Shown in pieces: positions 44,109 to 52,378 of a stretch of DNA of 64,000 nucleotides (position 1 is the first letter of the stretch; every line of letters starts with the position of its first letter). Where the stretch lies: contig CAIYJE010000161.1 in assembly GCA_903926465.1 (NCBI GenBank), forward strand, positions 1 through 64,000. The letters are read 5' to 3'. The translations under genes were made by a program, and so were the position numbers. This stretch comes from an uncultured Planctomycetales bacterium. Lineage in GTDB: Bacteria > Planctomycetota > Planctomycetia > Isosphaerales > Isosphaeraceae. The notes under the pieces are model-generated. The model had not been told where the DNA came from. It was given only the letters and a program-made list of their open reading frames with translations, and did not search any database.

Positions 44109-46439
44109 TTAGCGTGGGGGGCGACCGCCACCGTAACCACCACCACCGCCGCCACCGTAGCCGCCACCACCGCCGCCTCCGCCACCGTAGCCACCGCCGC
44201 CTCGGCGGTCTCCACCACGGTCACGGTCTCCGCCGCTACGAGGCTCGCGGTCACCGCGGGGTTGTTCCCGCGGGTCGCGGGCCGGACGGTCGCCGGCTGG
44301 ATGAGCTGCTGCGTATGGATCTTCAATTCCCCGCTCGGCCATCGCCGCCTTGCGAGAAAGCTTGACGCGGTCCTGATCGTCGATGTTGATCACCTTGACC
44401 AGCATGGCATCGCCAACCCGGCAGACATCGTTCACGTTTCCAACGTATCCATCGGAAAGTTCGCTGATGTGAACCAAGCCGTCACGCCCTGGAAGCACTT
44501 CGACGAAGGCACCAAAGTCTTTGATGGCGATAACCTTGCCCTCGAAGACCTGTCCGATCTTGACCCCTTCGGTCATGACCTGGATCCGATCGCGGGCCCC
44601 TTCTGCACCCTCAGCGGAGGGGCTGGCGATGGTGACCACGCCGCTATCTTCGATGTCGATCTTGGTTCCAGTTTCTTCCTGGATCTTACGGATGTTCTTG
44701 CCGCCAGGACCAATGATCAAACCAATCTTCTCGGGATTGATCTGGATCTGGATCAGGCGAGGTGCGTTGGCTGCGATCTCTTCGCGAGGACGCTTGATCG
44801 CACGCAGCATGCTGCGGAGAATTTCAAGCCGAGCCTCACGAGACTGAGCCAGGGTATCGCGAACAATGGCTTCGTTAATCCCACGGTTCTTGAGGTCGAG
44901 CTGAATCCCTGTGATTCCGCGCTGGGTGCCAGCCACCTTGAAGTCCATGTCGCCGTAATGGTCTTCATCACCGATGATGTCGGTCAGCAAGACGTAACGG
45001 CCGGTGGACTCATCAACCACGAGACCGGTTGAGATACCGCCGACTGGGTCGGAGATTGGTACGCCGGCATCCATCAGGCTGAGGGTTGCACCGCAAACCG
45101 ATGCCATGGAGCTAGAACCATTGGATTCGAGAATGTCGCTGATGACCCGGACCGTGTAAGGGAATTCCGAGGGGGCCGGCAGCACGGGTGCCACGGACCG
45201 CTCAGCCAGCATGCCGTGACCGATTTCGCGTCGGCCAGGGCCACGGATGGGCCGAACTTCGCCTACCGAGTAGGAAGGCATGTTGTAGTCGAGCATGAAC
45301 TTCTTGGAATACTCGTCCATGATGCCGTCAACTTTTTGCTCGTCGCCGGCCGTACCCAGCACGGTGGTGACCAGCGCCTGCGTTTCACCACGCTGGAACA
45401 CGGCAGAACCGTGGGCGCAGGGCAGAAGGCTGACTTCGCAACTGATTGGGCGAATATCCTTGGGACCACGACCATCAGGCCGATGCCCATCCAGAATCAG
45501 TTCACGCACAACCCGCTCCTGAAGAGCGTGGAAGGCAGACTTAACCTGAGCTGGGGTAGGAGTACCTTCTGGCGGGTTGGCCGGGCTAATCTCGGCAATG
45601 ATCCGGTCTTTGAGAGCATCCACGGTCTGGTTACGCTCGGCTTTTCCGTGAATTCGCTTGGCGTCTCTAAGATCATGAGCGAACCGCTGGTGCAGCATCT
45701 GAACCAGGGCATCGGGCTGTTCAGCGGGATGCTGGTGTGGCGGCAGACCGCCAGCTTCACGAAGCTGATGCTGAAGGGCGATCAACTGCTGATTGAGGCG
45801 ATGTGCCTCCATGATCGCTTCGAACATTTCGGGCTCGGGCAGTTCCTGACCGAAGCCTTCGATCATCACCATCGCCTGAGACGTGCTGGCAACCACCAGG
45901 TCCAGGTCGCTCTTGAGCATTTCCTGAGCGGTCGGGAATGCGATCAGCTTTCCTTCAATCCGGCCCAGGCGAATCGCTCCAATGGGACCCAGAAAAGGTA
46001 GGCCTTCCGAGAGAACCAGTGTGGCGGATGCGCCAATGATCGAAAGAACGTCTGGATCATTGCAGCGGTCGGATGAAATGGGACCAGCCTGAATCTGCAC
46101 TTCATTCCGGTAATGGGCAGGAAACAGCGGACGAATAGGACGATCAATGAGGCGGGAGGTCAAGATCTCGCGTGTCGATGGACGACCTTCGCGCTTGATG
46201 AAACCGCCAGGAAACTTGCCTGCCGAATAGACCTTCTCACGGTAATCGACCGTCAGCGGGAAGAAATCGAGACCTTCGCGTCCCGGTGCCGCTACGGTGG
46301 CAACCAAGGTAATGGTGTCACCAAGGCGAACGGTCACAGAACCTGTAGCCTGTTTGGCAAGCTTGCCAGATTCGAGCGTAATTTGTTTGTCACCAATTGT
46401 TCCGGTGACAGACGTGGGCTTCTTGATGCTAATTGCCAT
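44109..46439 (-). CDS. pnp: Polyribonucleotide nucleotidyltransferase (PNPase)
   Basis: PNPase degrades RNA 3'-to-5' with phosphate. The 776-residue protein has two RNase PH domains (FFPLTVDYREKVYSAGKFPGGFIKREGRPS in the first; MPSYSVGEVRPIRGPGRREIGHG and GSSSMASVCG in the second), a KH domain (GLIIGPGGKNIRKIQEETG) and an S1 domain (GQVFEGKVIAIKDFGAFVEVLPG). The C-terminal tail after about residue 700 is unusually rich in Arg, Asp and Gly, with long Gly-Tyr repeats. Start: ATG 46439 with AGG upstream (GTG 46445 rejected). It follows rpsO and is separated from it by a hairpin at 46550-46583. Confidence 0.97.
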   Translation of the reverse strand: MAISIKKPTSVTGTIGDKQITLESGKLAKQATGSVTVRLGDTITLVATVAAPGREGLDFFPLTVDYREKVYSAGKFPGGFIKREGRPSTREILTSRLIDRPIRPLFPAHYRNEVQIQAGPISSDRCNDPDVLSIIGASATLVLSEGLPFLGPIGAIRLGRIEGKLIAFPTAQEMLKSDLDLVVASTSQAMVMIEGFGQELPEPEMFEAIMEAHRLNQQLIALQHQLREAGGLPPHQHPAEQPDALVQMLHQRFAHDLRDAKRIHGKAERNQTVDALKDRIIAEISPANPPEGTPTPAQVKSAFHALQERVVRELILDGHRPDGRGPKDIRPISCEVSLLPCAHGSAVFQRGETQALVTTVLGTAGDEQKVDGIMDEYSKKFMLDYNMPSYSVGEVRPIRGPGRREIGHGMLAERSVAPVLPAPSEFPYTVRVISDILESNGSSSMASVCGATLSLMDAGVPISDPVGGISTGLVVDESTGRYVLLTDIIGDEDHYGDMDFKVAGTQRGITGIQLDLKNRGINEAIVRDTLAQSREARLEILRSMLRAIKRPREEIAANAPRLIQIQINPEKIGLIIGPGGKNIRKIQEETGTKIDIEDSGVVTIASPSAEGAEGARDRIQVMTEGVKIGQVFEGKVIAIKDFGAFVEVLPGRDGLVHISELSDGYVGNVNDVCRVGDAMLVKVINIDDQDRVKLSRKAAMAERGIEDPYAAAHPAGDRPARDPREQPRGDREPRSGGDRDRGGDRRGGGGYGGGGGGGGGYGGGGGGGYGGGRPPR

Positions 46440-46549
46440 GAACACCTACCTCGAACTCAATGCGAGGCAGAGCGTGAGATGCACGAAACCGAAACACCTG
46501 ATCCAGAGCAGAAAGGCTCTGTTACCAGGGCAGAAGACAGACTATAGAC

Positions 46550-46583
46550 AAAAAACGCCGGGGCCAAGAAAACCTGGCCCCGG
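46550..46583 (-). terminator. Terminator or attenuator between rpsO and pnp
   Basis: The minus strand forms a 9-bp perfect stem (CCGGGGCCA against TGGCCCCGG) followed by T6. It lies 14 bases after the rpsO stop. In many bacteria pnp is transcribed partly through from rpsO, so termination here is probably incomplete. Confidence 0.88.
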
Positions 46584-46596
46584 ACGAATCTTTGGC

Positions 46597-46866
46597 TCAC
46601 TTACGGAGACTGAGTCGGCTGATCACGTCAAGATAGGATTTGCGGTTGTGCTGCCGGAGATATTTGAGCAAACCGGCCCGCCTGGAAACCATCATCAGCA
46701 GGCCGCGACGGCTTGCATGGTCCTTCTTGTGCGATTTAAAATGCGCCGTGAGGTCGTTAATCCGAGCTGTCAGAAGTGCAATTTGCACCTCCGGCGAACC
46801 CGTGTCGGCCTCAGCGCGACCGAACGACCCAATCAGCTCCTGTTTCTGCACTTTGGTAATCGACAT
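46597..46866 (-). CDS. rpsO: 30S ribosomal protein S15
   Basis: S15 binds 16S rRNA at the central domain during assembly. The 89-residue product has the family pattern: [57 protein letters not shown] and [14 protein letters not shown]. Start: ATG 46866; the GTG at 46872 is also in frame. pnp follows on the same strand, the usual arrangement, with a terminator-like hairpin between them. Confidence 0.98.
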   Translation of the reverse strand: MSITKVQKQELIGSFGRAEADTGSPEVQIALLTARINDLTAHFKSHKKDHASRRGLLMMVSRRAGLLKYLRQHNRKSYLDVISRLSLRK

Positions 46867-47287
46867 CGACACGCCCCGCAGACATCGGCCCGATCGGAAA
46901 CGGGGCCGAACTTCTAGTCATTCCACTTGTGGAAGCAAGAATATTAAACGAAACATCTCCAGGTTGCAAGACTCCGGCCCGGGAATTTGACCGATTGATC
47001 CGAAAAATCAGGATTGCCCAGCCGCAAGCCGCAATATGACTTGAGTCGGGCGTTCCATGGGATCAACGGTCCTCTCGCGGTTCCTGACTGGGTAGCACGC
47101 AATCAACCCCAAGGCACCGCCGAGGGCGGCTGTCCCAGCTGTGCAACCCCATGGTAAACCGCCGCTTGGGTCGAAGGCCACTCTGGCCCCCCCTTCCCTG
47201 AATTGCAGAGCTTTGGGGAGCTTTGGTGGCCGGATTGCCAGTGATCACTGGCAAGCGGATCGGTTCCTTCCGGGCAGATTCTGCGGT
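46867..47287. other. 421-base intergenic region upstream of rpsO
   Basis: The stretch separates rpsO from the end of the YfhO-like gene, both on the minus strand, and should hold the rpsO promoter. I see no convincing promoter boxes, hairpin with a T run, or RNA fold; a 63-codon frame on the minus strand has no ribosome site and a low-complexity composition. Confidence 0.4.
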
Positions 47288-49867
47288 TCAGCGGCCGGGT
47301 GACGGACGCGCGGGCTGGCCCATGGCTTCAATTCCTGAACCCCACGTGAAGCGATGAATGGATCGCTCCCAGCGCCTCTGGATGCAAAAGCCCTCTCTGC
47401 TCCCCCAGCTCGGAACCGAGATCCCTACGATCAAAATCGCCAGTAATCCTGCCCATAACGGCCATCGACTCGACCAAGGAACCACTCCCGTCAGCGGGTG
47501 GAGTTTCTTTCCGCTTCTTGGAAGAACCAGGCCGATCAGCAACACCAGCGCTGTGGTGCCAGAGATGAGGAGCCCGGCCCGAAACCCCTTGGGCTCATAG
47601 CGAAATCGCACCGTGTGGTGCCCGGCCGGCACATGGACCGCTCGAAATGCAAGATACGCTGGTCGGATCTTGGCGGGCTGGCCATCAACCCAGGCACTCC
47701 AGCCTGGGTCAAAGGTATCGGCAAGCAACAGGAATGACGGCGTTGCGCACTTAACATCCGCCTCGATCCGCTCGGGAAGATCGACCAGGAAATGCGTGGA
47801 CCCCTCCACGCGATCAGGAACTGGCTCAACCGGCTCCAGGCTTTCCAGCACCATTTGTTGGGGCAAATCGGGTCCATGCTCAGAGAGGAGACGGCGTGCC
47901 TCTTCCTCATTCGCGGCCACCAGGGGGCGGCCCATCAGCCGAAGCCTGGGAAGGGCCGAGGGATTGTGGTGAATACTGACCGGTCCCACCCTGACGCCAG
48001 GCCCTAGCCGCTGATCCGAGTCTGGGAGCGAAGTGACGACATGGCTGAGCCCCTCCACGGCAAATCGCCAGGGGGCGGCCACCGCTTCCGTGAACGCCAA
48101 ACGCCGCCGGGAGATGATTGGTGTCTCGCCTGCCGTCGAATTCAGGTTCCAGACTGGGGCCAGGCTCCAGGCCAGCGATTCGCGAATCGGCATGAAGTTG
48201 ATCGTTTCCGATGCGTAGCCTGGCTCGCCCGAGCTTCTGGCTGGCTCGCCGTAGATTCTTACGACATCGGGCTGTTCGTTGAGCCAGCGGGCACTCTTTG
48301 GCGGCTGAGTCCAGTAATTGGGATCGACCGTGACAACCTCATGACGATGGCTCAGCAAGAGGTCGGCCAGCAACAGAGGGGCCAAACCGGCCAGGGCAAA
48401 TCTCCGTTTGGATGCCGCTTGATTCGGTTTGGAAGCATGGATTGCCAGCAGGGCCAGCGAGAAGAGGATCGCTGACCGGCCGGCCGCCTCGGCCCATTCC
48501 CAGCCCAGCCACTGATACCGAAGCGTGTGAAACCGGGTCGCCCAGCGTGCCCGTTCGGTCCAGGCTGGCAGGTAGGCGTAAGCCAGGATTGGCAAGCAGA
48601 TCAGGCCCAGCATTGCCAAAGTCAGAAGCGCTGGCCTGAGCCGCACTCTGGGCAGGTCCAGGCCGGCCCGGGCCACGCGATCAGCCCCCGTGGCTGCCAG
48701 GGCGGCGGCGGCCATGGCCAGCCAGAGGTGATAACGCACCGGAATCCGACCACTGCCAACCATGGGAATCTTCGGGAACAGGTCCATCAGGAACGTGAAC
48801 CGGCCCAGCATCAGCAGTCCGCCAACCAAAGCAACCATGATCCAGCAGGCCACCCAGCGCTGGCGGTAGGCCGAGGCTCCCAGCAGGGCCAGCAGCAAGC
48901 CTACAAGGCCGACATAGATGTTCATTTCGTGATAGGGGTAGAATCCATCCATCCAGTCGGTATCTCTGGCACGCGTGCCGTAGGCTTCGCGAACCAGGAG
49001 CGTGGGAAGCAGTTCTGGATGCCAAGAGCCATACGTCATCTCGTCCCAGGTCAGGCCGTCAGACCGTGGCGATCGATCAATGAGGTCCTTGGAGGGAATC
49101 CACTGCACGGCCGCAAGCAGCACGCCCAGAACACCCATGCCGATAACCGGTTTCAAGATTGTCAGCCGGGTTTTCCAGCCTGGTTCGGTCAGGGCGTAGG
49201 CCACCGAGTAAGCGAACAGCATGCCGCCGGTCAGGATGGCGTCTTGCAGGTGCCCCGCAAAAACCTGGCACGCCAGCGCCACGCTTCCCACCAGGTATCC
49301 TCTTCGTCTGCCGGTGATCCAGAGATCTTCCAGGCTCCAGATCATCCAGGGCACGCTCGCCAGCGCATTGATCATGCTGGTGTGAACGAAGTGAGACCAG
49401 GTGAACCCGCTCAAGGCCACAATGGAAGCCCCGGCTAGCGCAGCCCAGGCACAGACATGCCGCCTGAGCCAGACGTATCCACCCAGGCCGGTGAGCCAGA
49501 TTGAGCACACCACGTCCAGGCTGAACGCCTTCCAGGTCTCCATCCAGGGGTAAAACAAATACTTCAGCGGGTGCAGGTACCCTGCCTGGCTCTCGCTATA
49601 CAACGGATGACCACAGTACAGCCCTGGAATCCATCGCGAAAATCGACCAGCCTTCAATTCTCGCGCCAAAAAGTCGCGATAAGGCATGTTGATTTCCGTG
49701 ATATCGAAATAGAAGAGAGCCCGGCGAAAGCTGAGCAAGTCTCCAAAAAAAATCACGATGGCCAGCGTCCAGATTCCCAGGGCCAGTACGTCTGTCCAGC
49801 CGAGCCGAGGCGGGCTTGGAAACCATGATGGCGGAGAGTTCAGGTCACTGGAATCGGTATCTTTCAT
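47288..49867 (-). CDS. YfhO-like polytopic membrane protein
   Basis: YfhO-family proteins are large membrane proteins with a GT-C-like fold; the Bacillus member is implicated in glycosylation of lipoteichoic acid. This 859-residue protein has about twelve or more hydrophobic helices between residues 25 and 520, a YFDITEINMPYRDFLARELKAG segment in the first external loop (with the GT-C-type acidic pair), then a soluble C-terminal domain (about 540-770) with a FDPGWSAWVDGQPAKIRPAYLAF motif, and one more helix (about 785-805) before the end. Its ATG overlaps the upstream gene's stop (49864-49867, four bases), so they form one translation unit. Substrate unknown. Confidence 0.85.
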   Translation of the reverse strand: MKDTDSSDLNSPPSWFPSPPRLGWTDVLALGIWTLAIVIFFGDLLSFRRALFYFDITEINMPYRDFLARELKAGRFSRWIPGLYCGHPLYSESQAGYLHPLKYLFYPWMETWKAFSLDVVCSIWLTGLGGYVWLRRHVCAWAALAGASIVALSGFTWSHFVHTSMINALASVPWMIWSLEDLWITGRRRGYLVGSVALACQVFAGHLQDAILTGGMLFAYSVAYALTEPGWKTRLTILKPVIGMGVLGVLLAAVQWIPSKDLIDRSPRSDGLTWDEMTYGSWHPELLPTLLVREAYGTRARDTDWMDGFYPYHEMNIYVGLVGLLLALLGASAYRQRWVACWIMVALVGGLLMLGRFTFLMDLFPKIPMVGSGRIPVRYHLWLAMAAAALAATGADRVARAGLDLPRVRLRPALLTLAMLGLICLPILAYAYLPAWTERARWATRFHTLRYQWLGWEWAEAAGRSAILFSLALLAIHASKPNQAASKRRFALAGLAPLLLADLLLSHRHEVVTVDPNYWTQPPKSARWLNEQPDVVRIYGEPARSSGEPGYASETINFMPIRESLAWSLAPVWNLNSTAGETPIISRRRLAFTEAVAAPWRFAVEGLSHVVTSLPDSDQRLGPGVRVGPVSIHHNPSALPRLRLMGRPLVAANEEEARRLLSEHGPDLPQQMVLESLEPVEPVPDRVEGSTHFLVDLPERIEADVKCATPSFLLLADTFDPGWSAWVDGQPAKIRPAYLAFRAVHVPAGHHTVRFRYEPKGFRAGLLISGTTALVLLIGLVLPRSGKKLHPLTGVVPWSSRWPLWAGLLAILIVGISVPSWGSREGFCIQRRWERSIHRFTWGSGIEAMGQPARPSPGR

Positions 49868-51615
49868 GGCGTATCGGAACCTGTTCGGGAGCCTTCGGCC
49901 GTTACAGGGCTGGGGGCCTGAATTTGCGCGGGGGTCGGCTTCGGTTCGTAAGGCCAGTCCACAATCCAGAGGCCCGGCCGCTCGAACAGAATGGTGCCCC
50001 CCTCGCGCAGAGCCAGAGCTTTATAGAAGGGGCCACGGGCATCGTTGCGTGCAATCAAAATTCTGGGCCGCTCAGCCGCCAGGGTTCGCGACCAGTCCGG
50101 GAAGCGATCTGGATAATCAGGGTAGGGAACGCCACGTACCCGGCCGCCAGAGAAGAACGAAAGCCGATAGACATCCCAGTAGCCGCCAAAGATCGCCTGG
50201 ACCTCTGGATGAGCCTGGAGCCAGGTTTCGGCCGGGTCATCGGAATCTTGAAGCGGTTGCTGAATACCTGAGCCCATGAGCCCGAGCCGGCGGTACCAGC
50301 CCACGGTATCCAGCGAAAAGCCTACCGCCGTTCCGATTGCCAGCAGGTAGACCAGCTTACGAGCCATGCCACCCAGCCTGAACAAACGGTCCAGGAACAG
50401 GCCCACGCCGATCGCATAAGGAACCAGTAGCAGTACCAGATATCGATAGCTACTGGAGGTGAAATGATTGGCCCTCAGCAAGAACTCTCCCACCGAAACC
50501 ACCGTGGTGAGGATCAGCGCATAGCGAACGGCTTGGGGAACGTGCCTGGAATTTGTGGCGAGTGTCGATGCGCGAAACAGTTCCTGAGTGGCGGCAAGCA
50601 AAAGGATGCCGCCCAGTCCAAAGCAGGTCACTGCAAGCCACCCCAATGAGGGAGAAATCGTCTGCCGGGGAGTTGGTCCGAATGACTCGGGAGTAGGATC
50701 GGCCTGAAGGCCTGCTCGTTCGCCTGGCAGCTTGCCTTGAACGTAACGGTAACCGCTGATCAGTCTTGGCAGGCATTCCTGGAGCATCGCCACGTTGCAA
50801 GATGCCTGTTGCTTGACGTGCGGCCAATCCTGGGTGCCGTATTTCGGCTGATCCAGGATGGTTGCGTGAGACTGAGCATAGGCGTCGTAAGGATCGGCCT
50901 GAAGCCCCGCAAGATAGGGCAAAAATCCGAGCGAGAATCCCACTCCGAACACGGCCAAGCGAAGGATCCGAGCGTACCAGCGGCCGGCGCCAAATCCGAA
51001 TGCGACCAGCGTTGCGAACAGGCCGATCAGGCCTGGTAGGAACATGCGATCAAGGTCGTACCCCAGTCCGCACCAAATTCCCAGCAGGCCAGCCTTCCAG
51101 GCGATTGGCGCACGCATCAGATCGCCCAGGATCAGCAGGCTCAGAGCCCACCAGCCCATCGTCAGAAAGTGGCCACCCGAGATCCGACCCGAGAGCCAGA
51201 GCACTCCCGTGGATGAAAAAACCAGCGGCACCAGTGACCAGAACGCGACCCCCTGCCCCCAGATGCTCCACACCAGCAAAAAGATGGCCGCCATGGCCAG
51301 GCCATAGGCGATCACGCCCCCCAAGGCCAGTGCTGAGGGGGTAACGCCAAAAACCAGTACGACTGGGAGGGTCAGGAGCGCAGGGAGAATTCCCTGGTAG
51401 GGGGTACCAGGGAAATGGGAGTGCCAGTGTCCCTGCGTAAGTGAGAGAACGGTCAGGCCATCCACGGCCTGGTCACTATCCAAGGCGAGGCGTGCCGAGG
51501 CGATGAGCGGGATCCGCGCCAGCCCAACCCAAAGCAAGCCCAGAAGCAAAAGCCACCAACCACGGACCATGGGGCGGTTCAGTCGGGCGTTGATCATGGG
51601 ATTGATGGGTGGCAC
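49864..51615 (-). CDS. GT-C-like polytopic membrane protein
   Basis: The 583-residue product has about ten to twelve hydrophobic helices and, right after the first, an ALDSDQAVDGL loop like the acidic motif of GT-C glycosyltransferases, which use lipid-linked sugars at the outer face of the membrane. The C-terminal 120 residues form a soluble domain containing FGGYWDVYRLSFFSGGRV and RILIARNDARGP. I do not recognise a defined family beyond that resemblance. The start is GTG 51615 (AAGGTGAG upstream); ATG 51597 is six codons later. The stop overlaps the YfhO-like gene, suggesting that both act on one envelope glycan. Confidence 0.8.
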   Translation of the reverse strand: MPPINPMINARLNRPMVRGWWLLLLGLLWVGLARIPLIASARLALDSDQAVDGLTVLSLTQGHWHSHFPGTPYQGILPALLTLPVVLVFGVTPSALALGGVIAYGLAMAAIFLLVWSIWGQGVAFWSLVPLVFSSTGVLWLSGRISGGHFLTMGWWALSLLILGDLMRAPIAWKAGLLGIWCGLGYDLDRMFLPGLIGLFATLVAFGFGAGRWYARILRLAVFGVGFSLGFLPYLAGLQADPYDAYAQSHATILDQPKYGTQDWPHVKQQASCNVAMLQECLPRLISGYRYVQGKLPGERAGLQADPTPESFGPTPRQTISPSLGWLAVTCFGLGGILLLAATQELFRASTLATNSRHVPQAVRYALILTTVVSVGEFLLRANHFTSSSYRYLVLLLVPYAIGVGLFLDRLFRLGGMARKLVYLLAIGTAVGFSLDTVGWYRRLGLMGSGIQQPLQDSDDPAETWLQAHPEVQAIFGGYWDVYRLSFFSGGRVRGVPYPDYPDRFPDWSRTLAAERPRILIARNDARGPFYKALALREGGTILFERPGLWIVDWPYEPKPTPAQIQAPSPVTAEGSRTGSDTP

Positions 51616-51694
51616 GGGATGCGCTCACCTTGCAAGGGTCGGTTCGGGCGATGAAGCGAGTACGGCACAGTGTCCGTGGCCGCTCAGGTGGCTC

Positions 51695-52291
51695 TCAGGA
51701 CCTGAATGGACCTTCCTGCGAGATCTCGGCGATTGGCTTTCGTCCGTTGGGTACTTCTCGCTGACGGACCCCGTCTGGCAGGTCGGCCGCATTTCCAGGA
51801 TGCCCGATGGCAATCATAACCTCGACCTGGTGATCACCTGGAATTCGCAGATCGACCCGGGCACGGCTTTGATTGAAACCTGCCATCGGGTGAGCCGCCA
51901 GCCCCATGGAAGCGGCCTGAAGCAGCAAGTTTTGCGTGGCCAGGCCGGCATCAAAGCTGTGCGTGGGAATGGGGGTGCCGTTCTCGGCCGCTACCTTCTG
52001 AGAGGTCACCAGCACCAGCGCACCGGCCCGCTGGCACCACACCTGATTGGCTTCCATGAGCAGGTCAAAGAATGTGGACCAGTGCTCGGTATCACGATGC
52101 GCGTAGAGAAACCGCCATTCCTGGAAGTTCCGGAAAGACGGGGCCCATCGGGCCGCCTCAAACAGCCTGAACAGATCACTCTGAGAGACAGGCGTTCCGC
52201 TCATGGCGCGGGGCGACCATCGCCTTGGGAAGTGCAGGTCGATCTCGTGGTCGGGCTGACGATGTTTCAGAGGATCGGTTGACACCGACAT
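51695..52291 (-). CDS. Nitroreductase-family FMN protein
   Basis: The 198-residue product fits the small nitroreductase fold: FPRRWSPRAMSG near the start with the usual RRSxR-like segment, EAARWAPSFRNFQEWRFLYA for FMN binding, FDAGLATQNLLLQAASMGLAAHPMAGF, and VEVMIAIGHPGNAADLP near the end. These proteins are FMN-dependent NAD(P)H oxidoreductases. Start: ATG 52291 with GGAG 9 bases upstream; the frame is open to 52378. It lies between a terminator upstream and the GT-C-like gene 79 bases downstream. Natural substrate unknown. Confidence 0.9.
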   Translation of the reverse strand: MSVSTDPLKHRQPDHEIDLHFPRRWSPRAMSGTPVSQSDLFRLFEAARWAPSFRNFQEWRFLYAHRDTEHWSTFFDLLMEANQVWCQRAGALVLVTSQKVAAENGTPIPTHSFDAGLATQNLLLQAASMGLAAHPMAGFNQSRARVDLRIPGDHQVEVMIAIGHPGNAADLPDGVRQREVPNGRKPIAEISQEGPFRS

Positions 52292-52315
52292 GCTGTTGCG
52301 CTCCGTGCTGGGGTA

Positions 52316-52363
52316 TGAAAACAACCGGCCACTCGTTCCGCCTGGGCAGGAACGAGTGGCCGG
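52316..52363 (-). terminator. Terminator after the radical SAM gene
   Basis: CCGGCCACTCGTTCC (52325-52339) and GGAACGAGTGGCCGG (52349-52363) are perfectly complementary (15 bp). On the minus strand TTGTTTT follows. It lies 16 bases after the radical SAM stop and separates it from the nitroreductase gene. Confidence 0.9.
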
Positions 52364-52378
52364 GTTAAGCCTGACCAA

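Noticed and set aside
43896-45032. 378-codon + frame opposite pnp
   Set aside because: Antisense to the KH and S1 domains; its Thr/Ala/Val repeats are a mirror of the Gly-rich PNPase tail.
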